Positions 36,424 to 44,986 of a DNA stretch of 64,000 nt are shown here, one piece after another; within the stretch, counting starts at the first letter, position 1, and every line of letters starts with the position of its first letter. Position numbers and translations under genes: made by a program. This DNA is from Flavobacterium resistens (GTDB lineage: Bacteria > Bacteroidota > Bacteroidia > Flavobacteriales > Flavobacteriaceae): the NCBI RefSeq assembly GCF_900182645.1, contig NZ_FXTA01000003.1:248001-312000 (forward strand), written 5' to 3'. The notes below the pieces were generated by a model. It saw only the letters and a program-made list of their open reading frames with translations. It did no database searches and was not told where the DNA came from.

Positions 36424-36870
36424 ATGAAAAAACATTACTTATTATTACTTATAATAGTTCTCGGCTCCTGTAGCAGCAACGATAGTGAACCAAACGACAC
36501 TACAGCTCAAGAATCTTTAGGAGGACGCTGGAACTGGGTGCAATCTACCACGCAATCTAATAATACACCTATTACGCCTGCCTCACAAAATACTACAATT
36601 GTTTTAGAATTTTCTGGCACTTCTTTCAAACAATATCAAAATGGAGCTTTGGATTCTAACAGAACCTTTTTTGTTGTAAAAAAGCCATCAATTTATGGTG
36701 GTGAAAAAAATATGTTTGTATTTGTCAATGCTTATTCTCTTGCCGGAAAATCTTCACAAACTCGACCTACCGGTAATCTTTCCTTTGAAATCATTGAAAA
36801 TAAACTGTATATCAGGGAAGAATTCACGAATGGTATAATATCAGAATATGACCGTGTAAAAGAATATTAA
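36424..36870 (+). CDS. Lipocalin-like lipoprotein, tandem copy 1
   Basis: Lipoprotein of 148 residues with a lipobox (VLGSCSSN, Cys near 16) and the opening SLGGRWNWVQSTTQ, which resembles the start of lipocalin-like domains in Bacteroidota. Paired motifs KKPSIYGGEKNMFVFVN and ISEYDRVKEY recur in the next gene product, showing tandem duplication and divergence. Function unknown. Separated by 17 bases from copy 2. Confidence 0.75.
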   Translation: MKKHYLLLLIIVLGSCSSNDSEPNDTTAQESLGGRWNWVQSTTQSNNTPITPASQNTTIVLEFSGTSFKQYQNGALDSNRTFFVVKKPSIYGGEKNMFVFVNAYSLAGKSSQTRPTGNLSFEIIENKLYIREEFTNGIISEYDRVKEY

Positions 36871-36887
36871 AAGCTAAATCAATCCTT

Positions 36888-37295
36888 ATGAAAAAATATC
36901 TTTTACTTTTTGTATTAATCATTTTGAGTTCGTGCAGTAATGATGATAAAAATTCTAATAGCGCAGCTTCGTTGCAAGGCCGATGGCTTTGGGTTTCGTC
37001 AACAGGAGGTTTTCAAGGCGTTACGCCAGCAGCTTTAAAACAAAAGTCAGAGCTTGAATTCTCTGACAATTATGTAAGCACGTACACAGATGGCCAACTA
37101 ATGAAAAAACTAAAGTTTCATATTGCTACAAAAAAATCAATTTTTGGAGGAAATAAAAAAATGATTGTAATTGATAAAGAAGACTTAACTCAAGTATATT
37201 ATGCTGATCGATCTTTTATTATTAATGGCAATGATTTGACTTTAAGCGAAGAATGCAATGACTGTTTTATATCAAAATATGAAAAAGTAAAATAA
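36888..37295 (+). CDS. Lipocalin-like lipoprotein, tandem copy 2
   Basis: Lipoprotein of 135 residues (lipobox LSSCSND). LQGRWLWVSSTGGF, KKSIFGGNKKMIVID and ISKYEKVK match the corresponding parts of the preceding gene product, so it is a diverged paralogue. Two extra cysteines near the C-terminus (CNDC) are absent from copy 1 and could form a disulfide. It ends 3 bases before a third lipoprotein gene. Confidence 0.75.
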   Translation: MKKYLLLFVLIILSSCSNDDKNSNSAASLQGRWLWVSSTGGFQGVTPAALKQKSELEFSDNYVSTYTDGQLMKKLKFHIATKKSIFGGNKKMIVIDKEDLTQVYYADRSFIINGNDLTLSEECNDCFISKYEKVK

Positions 37296-37298
37296 ATT

Positions 37299-37718
37299 AT
37301 GATGAAAAAAATTATTCCGATTATTTTTATTCTTTTGGCTTTTACAAGCTGTTCGGATGATGACGACAATACTAATCCGTTGATTGGAAGTTGGAAATTA
37401 GTAAAAACCCGAAATTTTGTTTATGGCGCTGCTGATTATCCAAATAAGGAAACTTTCACTGATTACTCAGACAAAAATATTGTCTACACCTTTGATGGAA
37501 AATCTAATTTAACAATTAGTATCGATGGAGAAAAAGAAGAACACGAATATGAATATAAACTCGACTATTTATCTGGAGGTCCTTCTTCCGGAGAACCAAA
37601 AACCCAATTAGTTCTTATTGATAATTCAAAATGGACTTATGGAATTTCCGATAAAGGGGAAATGATTTTAGGAAAATCATATGTTGATGGTTCTGATTTA
37701 TATTTTGTACGACAATAA
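37299..37718 (+). CDS. Lipocalin-like lipoprotein
   Basis: Lipoprotein of 139 residues with lipobox AFTSCSDDD followed by an acidic spacer and NPLIGSWKLVKTRNF, the standard beginning of lipocalin-like domains. Less similar to the two preceding lipoproteins than they are to each other. An ATG at 37302 could also be the start. It ends the three-gene lipoprotein cluster, just before a bidirectional terminator. Confidence 0.75.
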   Translation: MMKKIIPIIFILLAFTSCSDDDDNTNPLIGSWKLVKTRNFVYGAADYPNKETFTDYSDKNIVYTFDGKSNLTISIDGEKEEHEYEYKLDYLSGGPSSGEPKTQLVLIDNSKWTYGISDKGEMILGKSYVDGSDLYFVRQ

Positions 37719-37726
37719 AAATAAAA

Positions 37727-37764
37727 AAAAATGCTCTCCTGAATAATTTCCAGAAGAGCATTTT
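37727..37764. terminator. Bidirectional terminator between lipoprotein and M14 peptidase genes
   Basis: AAAATGCTCT (37727-37736) and AGAGCATTTT (37755-37764) pair, with further partial pairing inside, and have A and T runs on both sides. It lies between convergent genes and nearly touches the M14 stop. Confidence 0.82.
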
Positions 37765-37767
37765 TTA

Positions 37768-40275
37768 TTAATTGACTAAAAACAGTGAATTGCTAAATAA
37801 GAGGATTCCGTTTTCCCAAAAACCTCTAAAAAGCGGATTATCCATCATATAAATTACGCTTCCGTCGCCTCTTTTATCAACTGCAAAAGTCACCGTTTCA
37901 GGGAGTTTTTTCTTGATATCGTTTCCAACGAAACCATAACTTAAAAAGTTCTTTGGAATATATGCCACGTTAATTGCGTTTTTTAAAAGTGAGAACGATC
38001 TTTCGTTTGTTTTTAAACTATAATAAGTATTTCCTAATCCAAATGCCATTGGATACGTTTTATCTAATTTATTTTCGATAATCGCACCCGGAATTGTACC
38101 TGAAATTTCTCTTCTTTCTGAACCTTCAAAGTCTAGAAAGCGTTTTTTAAGCTCAATTTCTTTCTCTTCTTTCTCTGATTTCTCTTTGTCTTCTTTGCTT
38201 GCGAACATGCTTAACGCATAACCTTCGCGATCCTGAAATAGCGAAATTGCACTGCTCATAGCAATTACTTTTCCGCCGTTTTTAATCCATTCGTCAATAT
38301 GTTTTTTCTGATCGTCTGAAAAATCATAAGAGCCGTCAGAAAGAATCAATGTATTGTAATTGTACAATTTAACTCGATTGAAATTTGAAGTTTCAACAAT
38401 ACTTACCGGATATTTTATGACTTCATCCAGATAATGCCAATTGGCACCAAACTCTGTCGAAACAATTCCTTTTCCTGAAAGCATCAATATTTTTGGCGCT
38501 TTTAAAAGAACAAAATTTTCTCCGCCAATATCTTTTGAATTCGCCGAAAATCCAGTCGTAATAAAACTGTAATCCGATTTTATTTTAATGATTTCGCTGA
38601 CTGTCTTCTCAAAATCGGCAATTTTTGGATTATCTGCACGACTAATGATTAACCCGCCTGGCTCAATTGTAATCGTTCCGAAAACTGCCTTTTTCATTGC
38701 CGAACGCACTTTGATTCCGCCTTGATGTAATATGGAAAGAATTTGTGCCGAAGTTCTGCTATTCCAAGGCACATAAAAGGCGTAAACACTTGCTGGAATA
38801 TTTTTTGGAGCAATTTCAATTGCAGTTTTCGTTTTTACAGAAAGTGCATTTTTTACTGCATAACCTTCAACTCCATAAGCCAGAGGCAATGCCCAAGCCG
38901 TAATATCATACGATAAACTGTCATTCAATTTTTGATTTGGTTCAAACAAAACCTGCGTTAAAACAGATCTCGGCTGATCTGCTTTTATAATCAAATCATT
39001 TGGTTCAATCTTGAAACTTTCAGTTTTCTTGTTTTGATAATGAAACCCAGATGCGTTTGCAGATGCATCAGCGTAACTGAACTCAATATCATTCTTTTTC
39101 AGCACTTCAGTCAGTTGTTCCAATTTTGCATTGCCTTTTAAAACATAGGTATTGTAAACACCTTTTGCTTTTTTACGGGCGTTGGTATGAAAATCTCTAA
39201 AACCTTTTAAAAGTACCTCTTTTTGTGAAGCTGCACTTTCAACAACTGTCAATACAGCCGTTGCATGATGTGTCAATCGGTCTTTTATGGTTACGTTTGT
39301 ACCATTTTCCATTGTTATTTCTCGTCCTGCCCCAATTCCACCTTGTTCTAATGTCAAACCAACTGCACCGTTGTATGTTGGGTATGTATCACCATAACTC
39401 GGATAAAACAAATCAAACCGTTCCCTTGTATTGTACATCCAGTTTTGTTTATCGAATTTTTGCGAAATATTTTTTCCTAAAACATTATGAAAATCTTTTT
39501 GGTATTGTTCAATAAACTCATGTAAAGGTTCGGCTGCAGGAGGAAAAAAGTAAGGTGAATTGTAACTCATTTCATGTACATCTGTATGAACCTGAGGCAT
39601 CCATTGATTGTACACTTTTATGCGTTGCTTTGATTCAACTTGAGTTTGCCATGCCCAATCGCGATTCAAATCAAACAAATAATGATTGTATCTGCCGCCT
39701 GGCCATTCTTCCATATGTTCTCTATCGTACAAACCGGGATGATTTTTTTTACCTGAAATCTCTCTCAGCCAGTTTCCGTAACGAGAATAACCATCAGGAT
39801 TAATACATGGATCCAAAATTACAATGGTATTTTTCAGCCATTTTTTTGTTTCTTCATTTGACGGATTCAAAAGTTCGTAGGCAACAGTCAAAGCGCTTTC
39901 GGTTCCTGCAAATTCATTTCCATGAACATTGAAACTCAGCCACACAATTATTTTATCTTGCGTGCTGGCCGATTTTGAATCAGAAAGCCCAATCGAAGCC
40001 AAATTATTTAAACGGATTTGCTCCAGATTTTTCAGATTTTCAGCATCCGAAATAAAATATAGATTCAAATCGCGCTGTTCGTTTGTCAAACCATACTGCT
40101 GTTTTTTAATTAAAGCTGAATTTTCAGTCAGATATTTAAAATAATCTTCGACCTGATGGTAATAGCTGATTTGTTTTCCATAATTCGGAATAAATTCTGA
40201 AGGCGACTTTAGCTGAGCCAAAGCAGAAATGGAAGCCGTTACAAAAAGTAATGCTGCGTAAAGGTTTTTTGTCAT
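37768..40275 (-). CDS. Secreted M14 family zinc carboxypeptidase
   Basis: Exported peptidase of 835 residues with a signal peptide (about 1-21, ending ISALAQ). The M14 domain (about 30-350) shows the zinc motif H118-x-x-E121 in VHGNEFAGTES, the DPCINPDGYSRYGNW block (155-169), FDLNRDWAW, and the third ligand in QVHTDVHEM (H230). The last 450 residues are a large extra region common to these Bacteroidota enzymes; it has a segment resembling a class I glutamine-amidotransferase-like fold (KYPVSIVETSNF, LSDGSYDF). No partner genes; transcribed alone. Confidence 0.88.
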   Translation of the reverse strand: MTKNLYAALLFVTASISALAQLKSPSEFIPNYGKQISYYHQVEDYFKYLTENSALIKKQQYGLTNEQRDLNLYFISDAENLKNLEQIRLNNLASIGLSDSKSASTQDKIIVWLSFNVHGNEFAGTESALTVAYELLNPSNEETKKWLKNTIVILDPCINPDGYSRYGNWLREISGKKNHPGLYDREHMEEWPGGRYNHYLFDLNRDWAWQTQVESKQRIKVYNQWMPQVHTDVHEMSYNSPYFFPPAAEPLHEFIEQYQKDFHNVLGKNISQKFDKQNWMYNTRERFDLFYPSYGDTYPTYNGAVGLTLEQGGIGAGREITMENGTNVTIKDRLTHHATAVLTVVESAASQKEVLLKGFRDFHTNARKKAKGVYNTYVLKGNAKLEQLTEVLKKNDIEFSYADASANASGFHYQNKKTESFKIEPNDLIIKADQPRSVLTQVLFEPNQKLNDSLSYDITAWALPLAYGVEGYAVKNALSVKTKTAIEIAPKNIPASVYAFYVPWNSRTSAQILSILHQGGIKVRSAMKKAVFGTITIEPGGLIISRADNPKIADFEKTVSEIIKIKSDYSFITTGFSANSKDIGGENFVLLKAPKILMLSGKGIVSTEFGANWHYLDEVIKYPVSIVETSNFNRVKLYNYNTLILSDGSYDFSDDQKKHIDEWIKNGGKVIAMSSAISLFQDREGYALSMFASKEDKEKSEKEEKEIELKKRFLDFEGSERREISGTIPGAIIENKLDKTYPMAFGLGNTYYSLKTNERSFSLLKNAINVAYIPKNFLSYGFVGNDIKKKLPETVTFAVDKRGDGSVIYMMDNPLFRGFWENGILLFSNSLFLVN

Positions 40276-40380
40276 AATTAGAAATGGTTTGCAGATGGTT
40301 AAAAATAAGAATTAACTTTATATAATTAAAAGCAGTTCCAATTTTAATTGAATTATTCACTTTCAAATAAATCAAATTCC

Positions 40381-40980
40381 ATGAATATTTTAATTGTTTA
40401 CGCGCATCCTAGCAAAAAATCGTATACTTTTCAGGTGTTAGAAAGGCTTAAATCTATTGTCACGAAACAAAACTGGAATCTCGAAATATCAGATTTGTAT
40501 GCTTCCGATTTTAAAAGCGATATGTCTGAAGAAGAATATGAAAGAGAAGGTTTTGCAAAACTTGATTTACCGATTCCTAAAGATGTTTTGGAAGAACAAA
40601 AAAAGATCGAAAATGCAGACTGTATCATTTTTCTTTATCCGGTTTGGTGGAGCGATTGTCCTGCAAAACTGAAAGGCTGGTTTGATCGTGTTTACTCTGT
40701 TGGATATGCTTATGGACAAACTGATTCTTTTCCAAAAATGAAAACAATTCCGTTTGGGCTTGTAATTTGTACTGCTGGTCATCCAAATGATTTTTTGAAT
40801 GAAATCGGAATGGCGCAAAGCATGGAAAAAATCATGCTGGAAGACCGACTTGGAAAACGTTTTGAAAATAAAGAAATGCTGATTTTAGGAGGAACTTTGC
40901 AATTAGAAAAAGTGATGGAAAATCATTTTTTATTGATTAAGGAACTTGCTGAAAAAATTAAAACAATCTCAATTAAATAA
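40381..40980 (+). CDS. Flavodoxin-fold NAD(P)H dehydrogenase (quinone) family protein
   Basis: Flavoprotein of 199 residues like the DT-diaphorase/KefF group. MNILIVYAHPSKKSYTF is the FMN phosphate loop region, followed by DLYASDF, and FLYPVWWSDCPAKLKGWFDRV (in part) is the family's conserved flavin and dimer block. I choose the ATG at 40381; an upstream TTG at 40348 would add 11 residues before the first strand and is unlikely. The gene starts 105 bases from the divergent M14 gene. Substrate quinone unknown. Confidence 0.88.
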   Translation: MNILIVYAHPSKKSYTFQVLERLKSIVTKQNWNLEISDLYASDFKSDMSEEEYEREGFAKLDLPIPKDVLEEQKKIENADCIIFLYPVWWSDCPAKLKGWFDRVYSVGYAYGQTDSFPKMKTIPFGLVICTAGHPNDFLNEIGMAQSMEKIMLEDRLGKRFENKEMLILGGTLQLEKVMENHFLLIKELAEKIKTISIK

Positions 40981-41000
40981 AATAATCATACAAACAAACC

Positions 41001-41093
41001 GGACTAAAATCCGGCTCTACAATATGATTCGAACCAAATACTCTTCTATCGCTCCGAAGGAACAAACTATATTGTAGAACTGGACTTCAGTCC
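41001..41093. repeat. 93-base imperfect inverted repeat
   Basis: The left arm begins GGACTAAAATCCGGCTCTAC and the right arm, read on the other strand, begins GGACTGAAGTCCAGTTCTAC; both end in AATAT, giving 25-base arms with about five differences. The middle is unpaired. It has the look of a dispersed palindromic repeat rather than a terminator. Confidence 0.7.
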
Positions 41094-41186
41094 AATTTAA
41101 ATAAAAACATATCAAACAACGCAACTTGTCCGAAACTCCCCTTTCTTTTGTCTCTTAAACACCCTAACATATTGGTTATAAGAAAG

Positions 41187-41194
41187 TAAATTTG
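41187..41194 (+). promoter_or_regulatory. Candidate -7 element for the SRPBCC gene
   Basis: TAAATTTG matches TAnnTTTG and lies 27 bases before the ATG at 41222. Confidence 0.38.
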
Positions 41195-41221
41195 TAATAT
41201 AAACCTTTAAATTATTTAAAA

Positions 41222-41707
41222 ATGAGTAATTCAGATTTTACAACAACAATAAAAGTAGATCAATCTCCTCAGGAAGTTTTTAATGCCATTACTAATGTAC
41301 GAGGCTGGTGGTCAGAAGAAATAGAAGGAAATACTGCTAAACAAGACGACGAATTCGATTATCATTATGAAGATGTTCATCGCTGCAAAATAAAATTGAT
41401 TGAAGTTGTTCCGAATAAAAAAATTGTCTGGCTGGTTGAAGAAAACTATTTTAAATTCACCGAAGACAAAACAGAGTGGACAGGAACAAAACCCACTTTC
41501 GAAATTTCAGAAAAAGACGAAAAAACCGAACTTCGTTTTACACATTTTGGTTTAACTTCAGAATACGAATGCTTTGAAATCTGCAGAGGCGCCTGGACAA
41601 ATTACATTCAAAACAGCCTTAAAAAACTAATTGAAACAGGAAAAGGAGAACCAAATGCAACCGGAAAACCTCAAACTGAAAACGAGAAGAGATTGTCTGA
41701 AAACTAA
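41222..41707 (+). CDS. SRPBCC (AHSA1-like) domain protein
   Basis: START/Bet v1-fold protein of 161 residues. VDQSPQEVFNAITNVRGWWS at the start and LRFTHFGL near 110, then CRGAWTNYIQNSLKKLIETG, are classic AHSA1-type landmarks. The fold binds hydrophobic ligands; role unknown. A second SRPBCC gene lies at 50783. The following spacer contains a short ACCTTAGAATCTTAGCATCT repeat word. Confidence 0.85.
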   Translation: MSNSDFTTTIKVDQSPQEVFNAITNVRGWWSEEIEGNTAKQDDEFDYHYEDVHRCKIKLIEVVPNKKIVWLVEENYFKFTEDKTEWTGTKPTFEISEKDEKTELRFTHFGLTSEYECFEICRGAWTNYIQNSLKKLIETGKGEPNATGKPQTENEKRLSEN

Positions 41708-41817
41708 AAGCCAAAACCTTAGAATCTTAGCATCTTTTTCGGCTACAACAATAGTAGATTTGGCTACAGCACATTTTTAGATGTTGCGCAACTTTGCAAT
41801 ATCTAAAATTAGAACAA

Positions 41818-42714
41818 ATGAAAATTATACTTACAGGTTCTTTAGGGAACATTAGCAAACCTTTAGCTATTAAATTAGTACAGAAAGGGCATGACATTTC
41901 AATTATCAGTAGTAAAGCTGAAAATCAGTCTGAAATTGAAAAATTGGGCGCAAAAGCATTAATAGGATCGGTTGAAGATTTAGACTTTTTGACACAAAGT
42001 TTTACAGGTTCAGATGCCGTTTATTGTATGATTCCGCGTGCAAATTATTTTGATCAAAATCTTGATTTAGATGCTTTTACGCGAAAAATCGGAAATAATT
42101 ATGCCGAAGCAATTGCAAAATCAGGCGTAAAACGTGTGGTTTTCTTAAGCAGTATTGGAGCACATTTAGAAAGAAATTCAGGAATTATTCAGCGTTATAA
42201 TGAGATTGAAAGTGTATTGAATAAACTTTCAGACGTTTCGATAACATTTATGCGCCCAACTTCTTTCTATTATAATTTGTTGGCTTATATTCCTGTAATT
42301 AAAAATCAAGGTTTTATCGCTGCCAATTATGGAGCTGATTCCATTATTCCGTGGGTTTCTCCAAATGATATTGCAGACGCAATTTTAGCCGAACTTACAA
42401 CTCCGCTTGACGGAAAAAAAGTTCGTTATGTTGCAAGTGAAGAACTTACTGGTCATGAAACCGCAAGTATTTTAGGAGAAGCGATTGGAAAACCAGATTT
42501 AAAATGGATTTTAACCACAGATCAGGAAACTTTGAATGGATTGATTACTGTAGGAATGCAACCTAAAATTGCAGAAGGTTTGGTCGAAATGTACGCCGCA
42601 CTTCATAATGGCACATTAGGCGAAGATTATTACCAAAACCGACCTGCAGAATTGGGAAAAACGAAACTTGCTACGTACGCAAAAGAATTTGCTTCGATTT
42701 ACAATCAGAAATAA
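41818..42714 (+). CDS. NmrA-like NAD(P)-binding protein
   Basis: Atypical short-chain dehydrogenase of 298 residues. The Rossmann start is MKIILTGSLGNISKPLAIKL (residues 1-20), then DAVYCMIPRANYF, VKRVVFLSSIGAH and FMRPTSFYYNLL typical of NmrA/azoreductase-like proteins. The ATG at 41818 puts the first strand at the N-terminus; an upstream TTG at 41794 is less likely. An AraC-type gene starts 12 bases after its stop, so the pair is probably one transcript. Enzymatic activity is unproven. Confidence 0.85.
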   Translation: MKIILTGSLGNISKPLAIKLVQKGHDISIISSKAENQSEIEKLGAKALIGSVEDLDFLTQSFTGSDAVYCMIPRANYFDQNLDLDAFTRKIGNNYAEAIAKSGVKRVVFLSSIGAHLERNSGIIQRYNEIESVLNKLSDVSITFMRPTSFYYNLLAYIPVIKNQGFIAANYGADSIIPWVSPNDIADAILAELTTPLDGKKVRYVASEELTGHETASILGEAIGKPDLKWILTTDQETLNGLITVGMQPKIAEGLVEMYAALHNGTLGEDYYQNRPAELGKTKLATYAKEFASIYNQK

Positions 42715-42726
42715 GTACCTTAGACT

Positions 42727-43641
42727 ATGGCAAATCTTCAACCACATCGAATAAAAACTATAAGCGAATTTCATGAATTTAGAGATTTGCCAAAACCCCA
42801 ACATCCGTTAATCAGTGTTTACAATTTTGAAGATCTTAAATATCTCAATGAAACCGAACCAAAAAGCTTAATGTTGGATTTTTATTCGATTGCACTTAAA
42901 AGGAATTCGAATGCTAAAATGAGATACGGTCAGCAGGAGTACGATTTTAAAGAAGGTGTTTTAATGTTTATTTCGCCAGGGCAAGTTTTTTCAATCGAAG
43001 GAAATTCAGAACTACAACATACAGGATGGTCATTATTGATCCATCCTGATTTTTTGTGGAATACGCCATTGGCACAAAAAATCAAGCAATATGAGTATTT
43101 TGGTTATGCGGTTCATGAAGCATTACATCTTTCTGATAAAGAAGAAAATATGCTTATGGGAATTATCAAAAATATTCAGCAGGAATACCAATCGAACATT
43201 GATAAATTTAGTCAGGATGTCATTATTGCTCAAATTGAATTATTTCTAACGTATTCTGAGCGTTTCTACAACCGACAATTTATTACCAGAAAAATAAGCA
43301 ACCATCAAATATTAGCTCGTTTAGAAAAATTGCTTGAAGATTATTTCAACGATCATTCTTTGTCAAAAAAAGGTTTGCCAACTGTTCAGTTTATTGCAGA
43401 AAACCTCAATGTTTCGCCTAATTATTTGAGTGGTTTATTAAAATTGCTTACGGGCCAGAGCACGCAGCAACACATCCACGATAAATTAATCGAAAAGGCA
43501 AAAGAAAAACTTTCAACAACTAGTTTATCAATAAGTGAAATTGCATTCGAATTAGGTTTTGAGCATCAACAATCCTTCAGCAAATTATTCAAAACCAAAA
43601 CAAATGTTTCGCCTTTAGAGTTCAGACAATCATTTAATTAA
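42727..43641 (+). CDS. AraC family transcriptional regulator
   Basis: DNA-binding regulator of 304 residues. The N-terminal half looks like a cupin-type sensing domain (FISPGQVFSIEG near 80-91). The C-terminal half (about 200-304) carries two helix-turn-helices: FIAENLNVSPNYLSGLL and ISEIAFELGFEHQQSFSKLF, followed by NVSPLEFRQSF. It probably regulates the preceding NmrA-like gene; this is inferred from adjacency only. Confidence 0.9.
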   Translation: MANLQPHRIKTISEFHEFRDLPKPQHPLISVYNFEDLKYLNETEPKSLMLDFYSIALKRNSNAKMRYGQQEYDFKEGVLMFISPGQVFSIEGNSELQHTGWSLLIHPDFLWNTPLAQKIKQYEYFGYAVHEALHLSDKEENMLMGIIKNIQQEYQSNIDKFSQDVIIAQIELFLTYSERFYNRQFITRKISNHQILARLEKLLEDYFNDHSLSKKGLPTVQFIAENLNVSPNYLSGLLKLLTGQSTQQHIHDKLIEKAKEKLSTTSLSISEIAFELGFEHQQSFSKLFKTKTNVSPLEFRQSFN

Positions 43642-43703
43642 AATTTATTTCGATACATATAATTCATAATTTTCATAAATTCGTAAAACTAAAACTTTAA
43701 TTT

Positions 43704-44129
43704 ATGAACCCTATTTTAAGAAATACTCTGGCGGTTATTGCCGGAATTATTATTGGAAGTATTGTCAATATGAGTATAATTTTAATAAGCGGTTCAATTA
43801 TTCCTCCTCCAAAAGGTGCTGATAACACCACTATGGAAGGCTTAAAAGCAACAATGCATCTATTCGAAGCCAAACATTTTCTTTTTCCGTTTTTAGCACA
43901 CGCAATAGGAACTTTTGCCGGAGCAATTACAACGGCTCTGATTGCTTTTAACCATAAAAAGAAACTGGCTTTACTTATAGGTGCTTTCTTTTTGTTTGGC
44001 GGTATCGTAAGTGTGTGTTCATTGCCTTCGCCAATGTGGTTTACAGTTGTAGATTTAGTTTTTGCTTACATTCCGATGGCCTATTTGGCTTTGAAATTAA
44101 CCTGCAGAAGAAAACCTCAACTTCACTAA
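43704..44129 (+). CDS. Small membrane protein, unassigned
   Basis: Protein of 141 residues with about four membrane helices (near 7-29, 53-76, 82-100, 108-128). The first helix is glycine-rich (AVIAGIIIGSIVNM) and a short loop contains IPPPKGADNTTMEGL. I recall similar proteins in Bacteroidota without known function. One base separates its stop from the next ATG. Confidence 0.7.
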   Translation: MNPILRNTLAVIAGIIIGSIVNMSIILISGSIIPPPKGADNTTMEGLKATMHLFEAKHFLFPFLAHAIGTFAGAITTALIAFNHKKKLALLIGAFFLFGGIVSVCSLPSPMWFTVVDLVFAYIPMAYLALKLTCRRKPQLH

Positions 44130-44130
44130 A

Positions 44131-44346
44131 ATGAACAAAGAATCTGTGAAAGTAAAACCTGCAAAAATGTGTTACTCGCATATTGGTGGAAAACTCGGCC
44201 AATTACTAGTTGAAACTTTTGCCGAAAAAGGATGGATTGCCAAAAAAAATCCAACTGATAAACATTTCTATATAACAGAAATTGGCCAAACCGAATTAGA
44301 AAAATTAGGCGTTGATATTTCTCAAATCAAACCGGAAGATTTATAA
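44131..44346 (+). CDS. Winged-helix remnant or stand-alone ArsR-like C-terminal domain
   Basis: Protein of 71 residues. MCYSHIGGKLGQLLVETFAE and KHFYITEIGQTELEKLGVDI correspond to the C-terminal part of a group of ArsR-type regulators (pattern CYDHLAGRLG ... LT..G...L..LGID), whose N-terminal DNA-binding winged helix is absent here. It starts one base after the membrane protein stop. It may be an intact small protein or a decayed fragment of a regulator. Confidence 0.55.
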   Translation: MNKESVKVKPAKMCYSHIGGKLGQLLVETFAEKGWIAKKNPTDKHFYITEIGQTELEKLGVDISQIKPEDL

Positions 44347-44429
44347 AAAAATAAATAAAATCCGGACTTTATTTACCCCAAGTGTAGCTTCAAATTTCTT
44401 AACTTAGTTGTCTTTTATATTTGAACATC

Positions 44430-44798
44430 ATGACTAAGAAAGAAATTGCCAGAGACTTCCTGAAACTTGCTGCAAACGGACATTCGCATGAGGCATTTCG
44501 ACTTCATGTCAGCAAAAAATTCAAACATCATAACGCTTATTTTAAAGGCGATGCCGAAACTTTGATGCTCGCAATGGAAGAATCAGCGCGAACAAATCCG
44601 AATAAGATTTTTAAAATTCATCATATTTTAGAAGATGACAATTTGGTCGCTGTGCATTCTCATTTAAAGCAAAACTCAACAGATATAGGTTTTGCAGTTG
44701 TTCATATTCTAAAATTTAAAGGAGATAAAATTGTAGAACTTTGGGATTTAGGCCAGCCCGTTCCAAAAGAAACTATTAATGAAAATGGAATGTTTTGA
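44430..44798 (+). CDS. SnoaL-like (NTF2-fold) protein
   Basis: Protein of 122 residues. FLKLAANGHSHEAFRLHVSKKFKHHNAYFKGD and the VHILKFKGDKIVELWDLGQPVP ending are characteristic of SnoaL-like polyketide-cyclase-fold proteins (quoted as landmarks, residues about 9-40 and 88-111). Members range from enzymes to binding proteins; function not assignable. The ATG at 44430 is chosen; a TTG 9 bases upstream is less likely. Confidence 0.8.
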   Translation: MTKKEIARDFLKLAANGHSHEAFRLHVSKKFKHHNAYFKGDAETLMLAMEESARTNPNKIFKIHHILEDDNLVAVHSHLKQNSTDIGFAVVHILKFKGDKIVELWDLGQPVPKETINENGMF

Positions 44799-44854
44799 TT
44801 ATTTTAACCACAAAGTCCGCATTTTTTTTATTTACGTTCTTTTATAAAACCGCA

Positions 44855-44894
44855 AAGTTCGCAAAGCTTTGTATTGAATCAGCTTTGCGAACTT
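44855..44894. repeat. Inverted repeat in the spacer before the beta-lactamase-like gene
   Basis: AAGTTCGCAAAGCT and AGCTTTGCGAACTT (14 bases each) are perfect complements around a 12-base loop. Outer words AACCGCAAAG and CTTTGCGGTT (near 44848 and 44937) extend the symmetry. No T run follows directly, so termination is uncertain. Confidence 0.7.
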
Positions 44895-44986
44895 AATACG
44901 TTCAAACTTTTAAACAGAAGAAAAATCTTAGCGCTCTTTGCGGTTAATTTTTTTCTCATTTCAACCCGAAACCTGAAACAAAAACA

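Noticed and set aside
36424..37295. Two lipoprotein genes considered as one gene split by a frameshift
   Set aside because: Each has its own signal peptide, lipobox and full-length domain with matching ends, so they are tandem copies.
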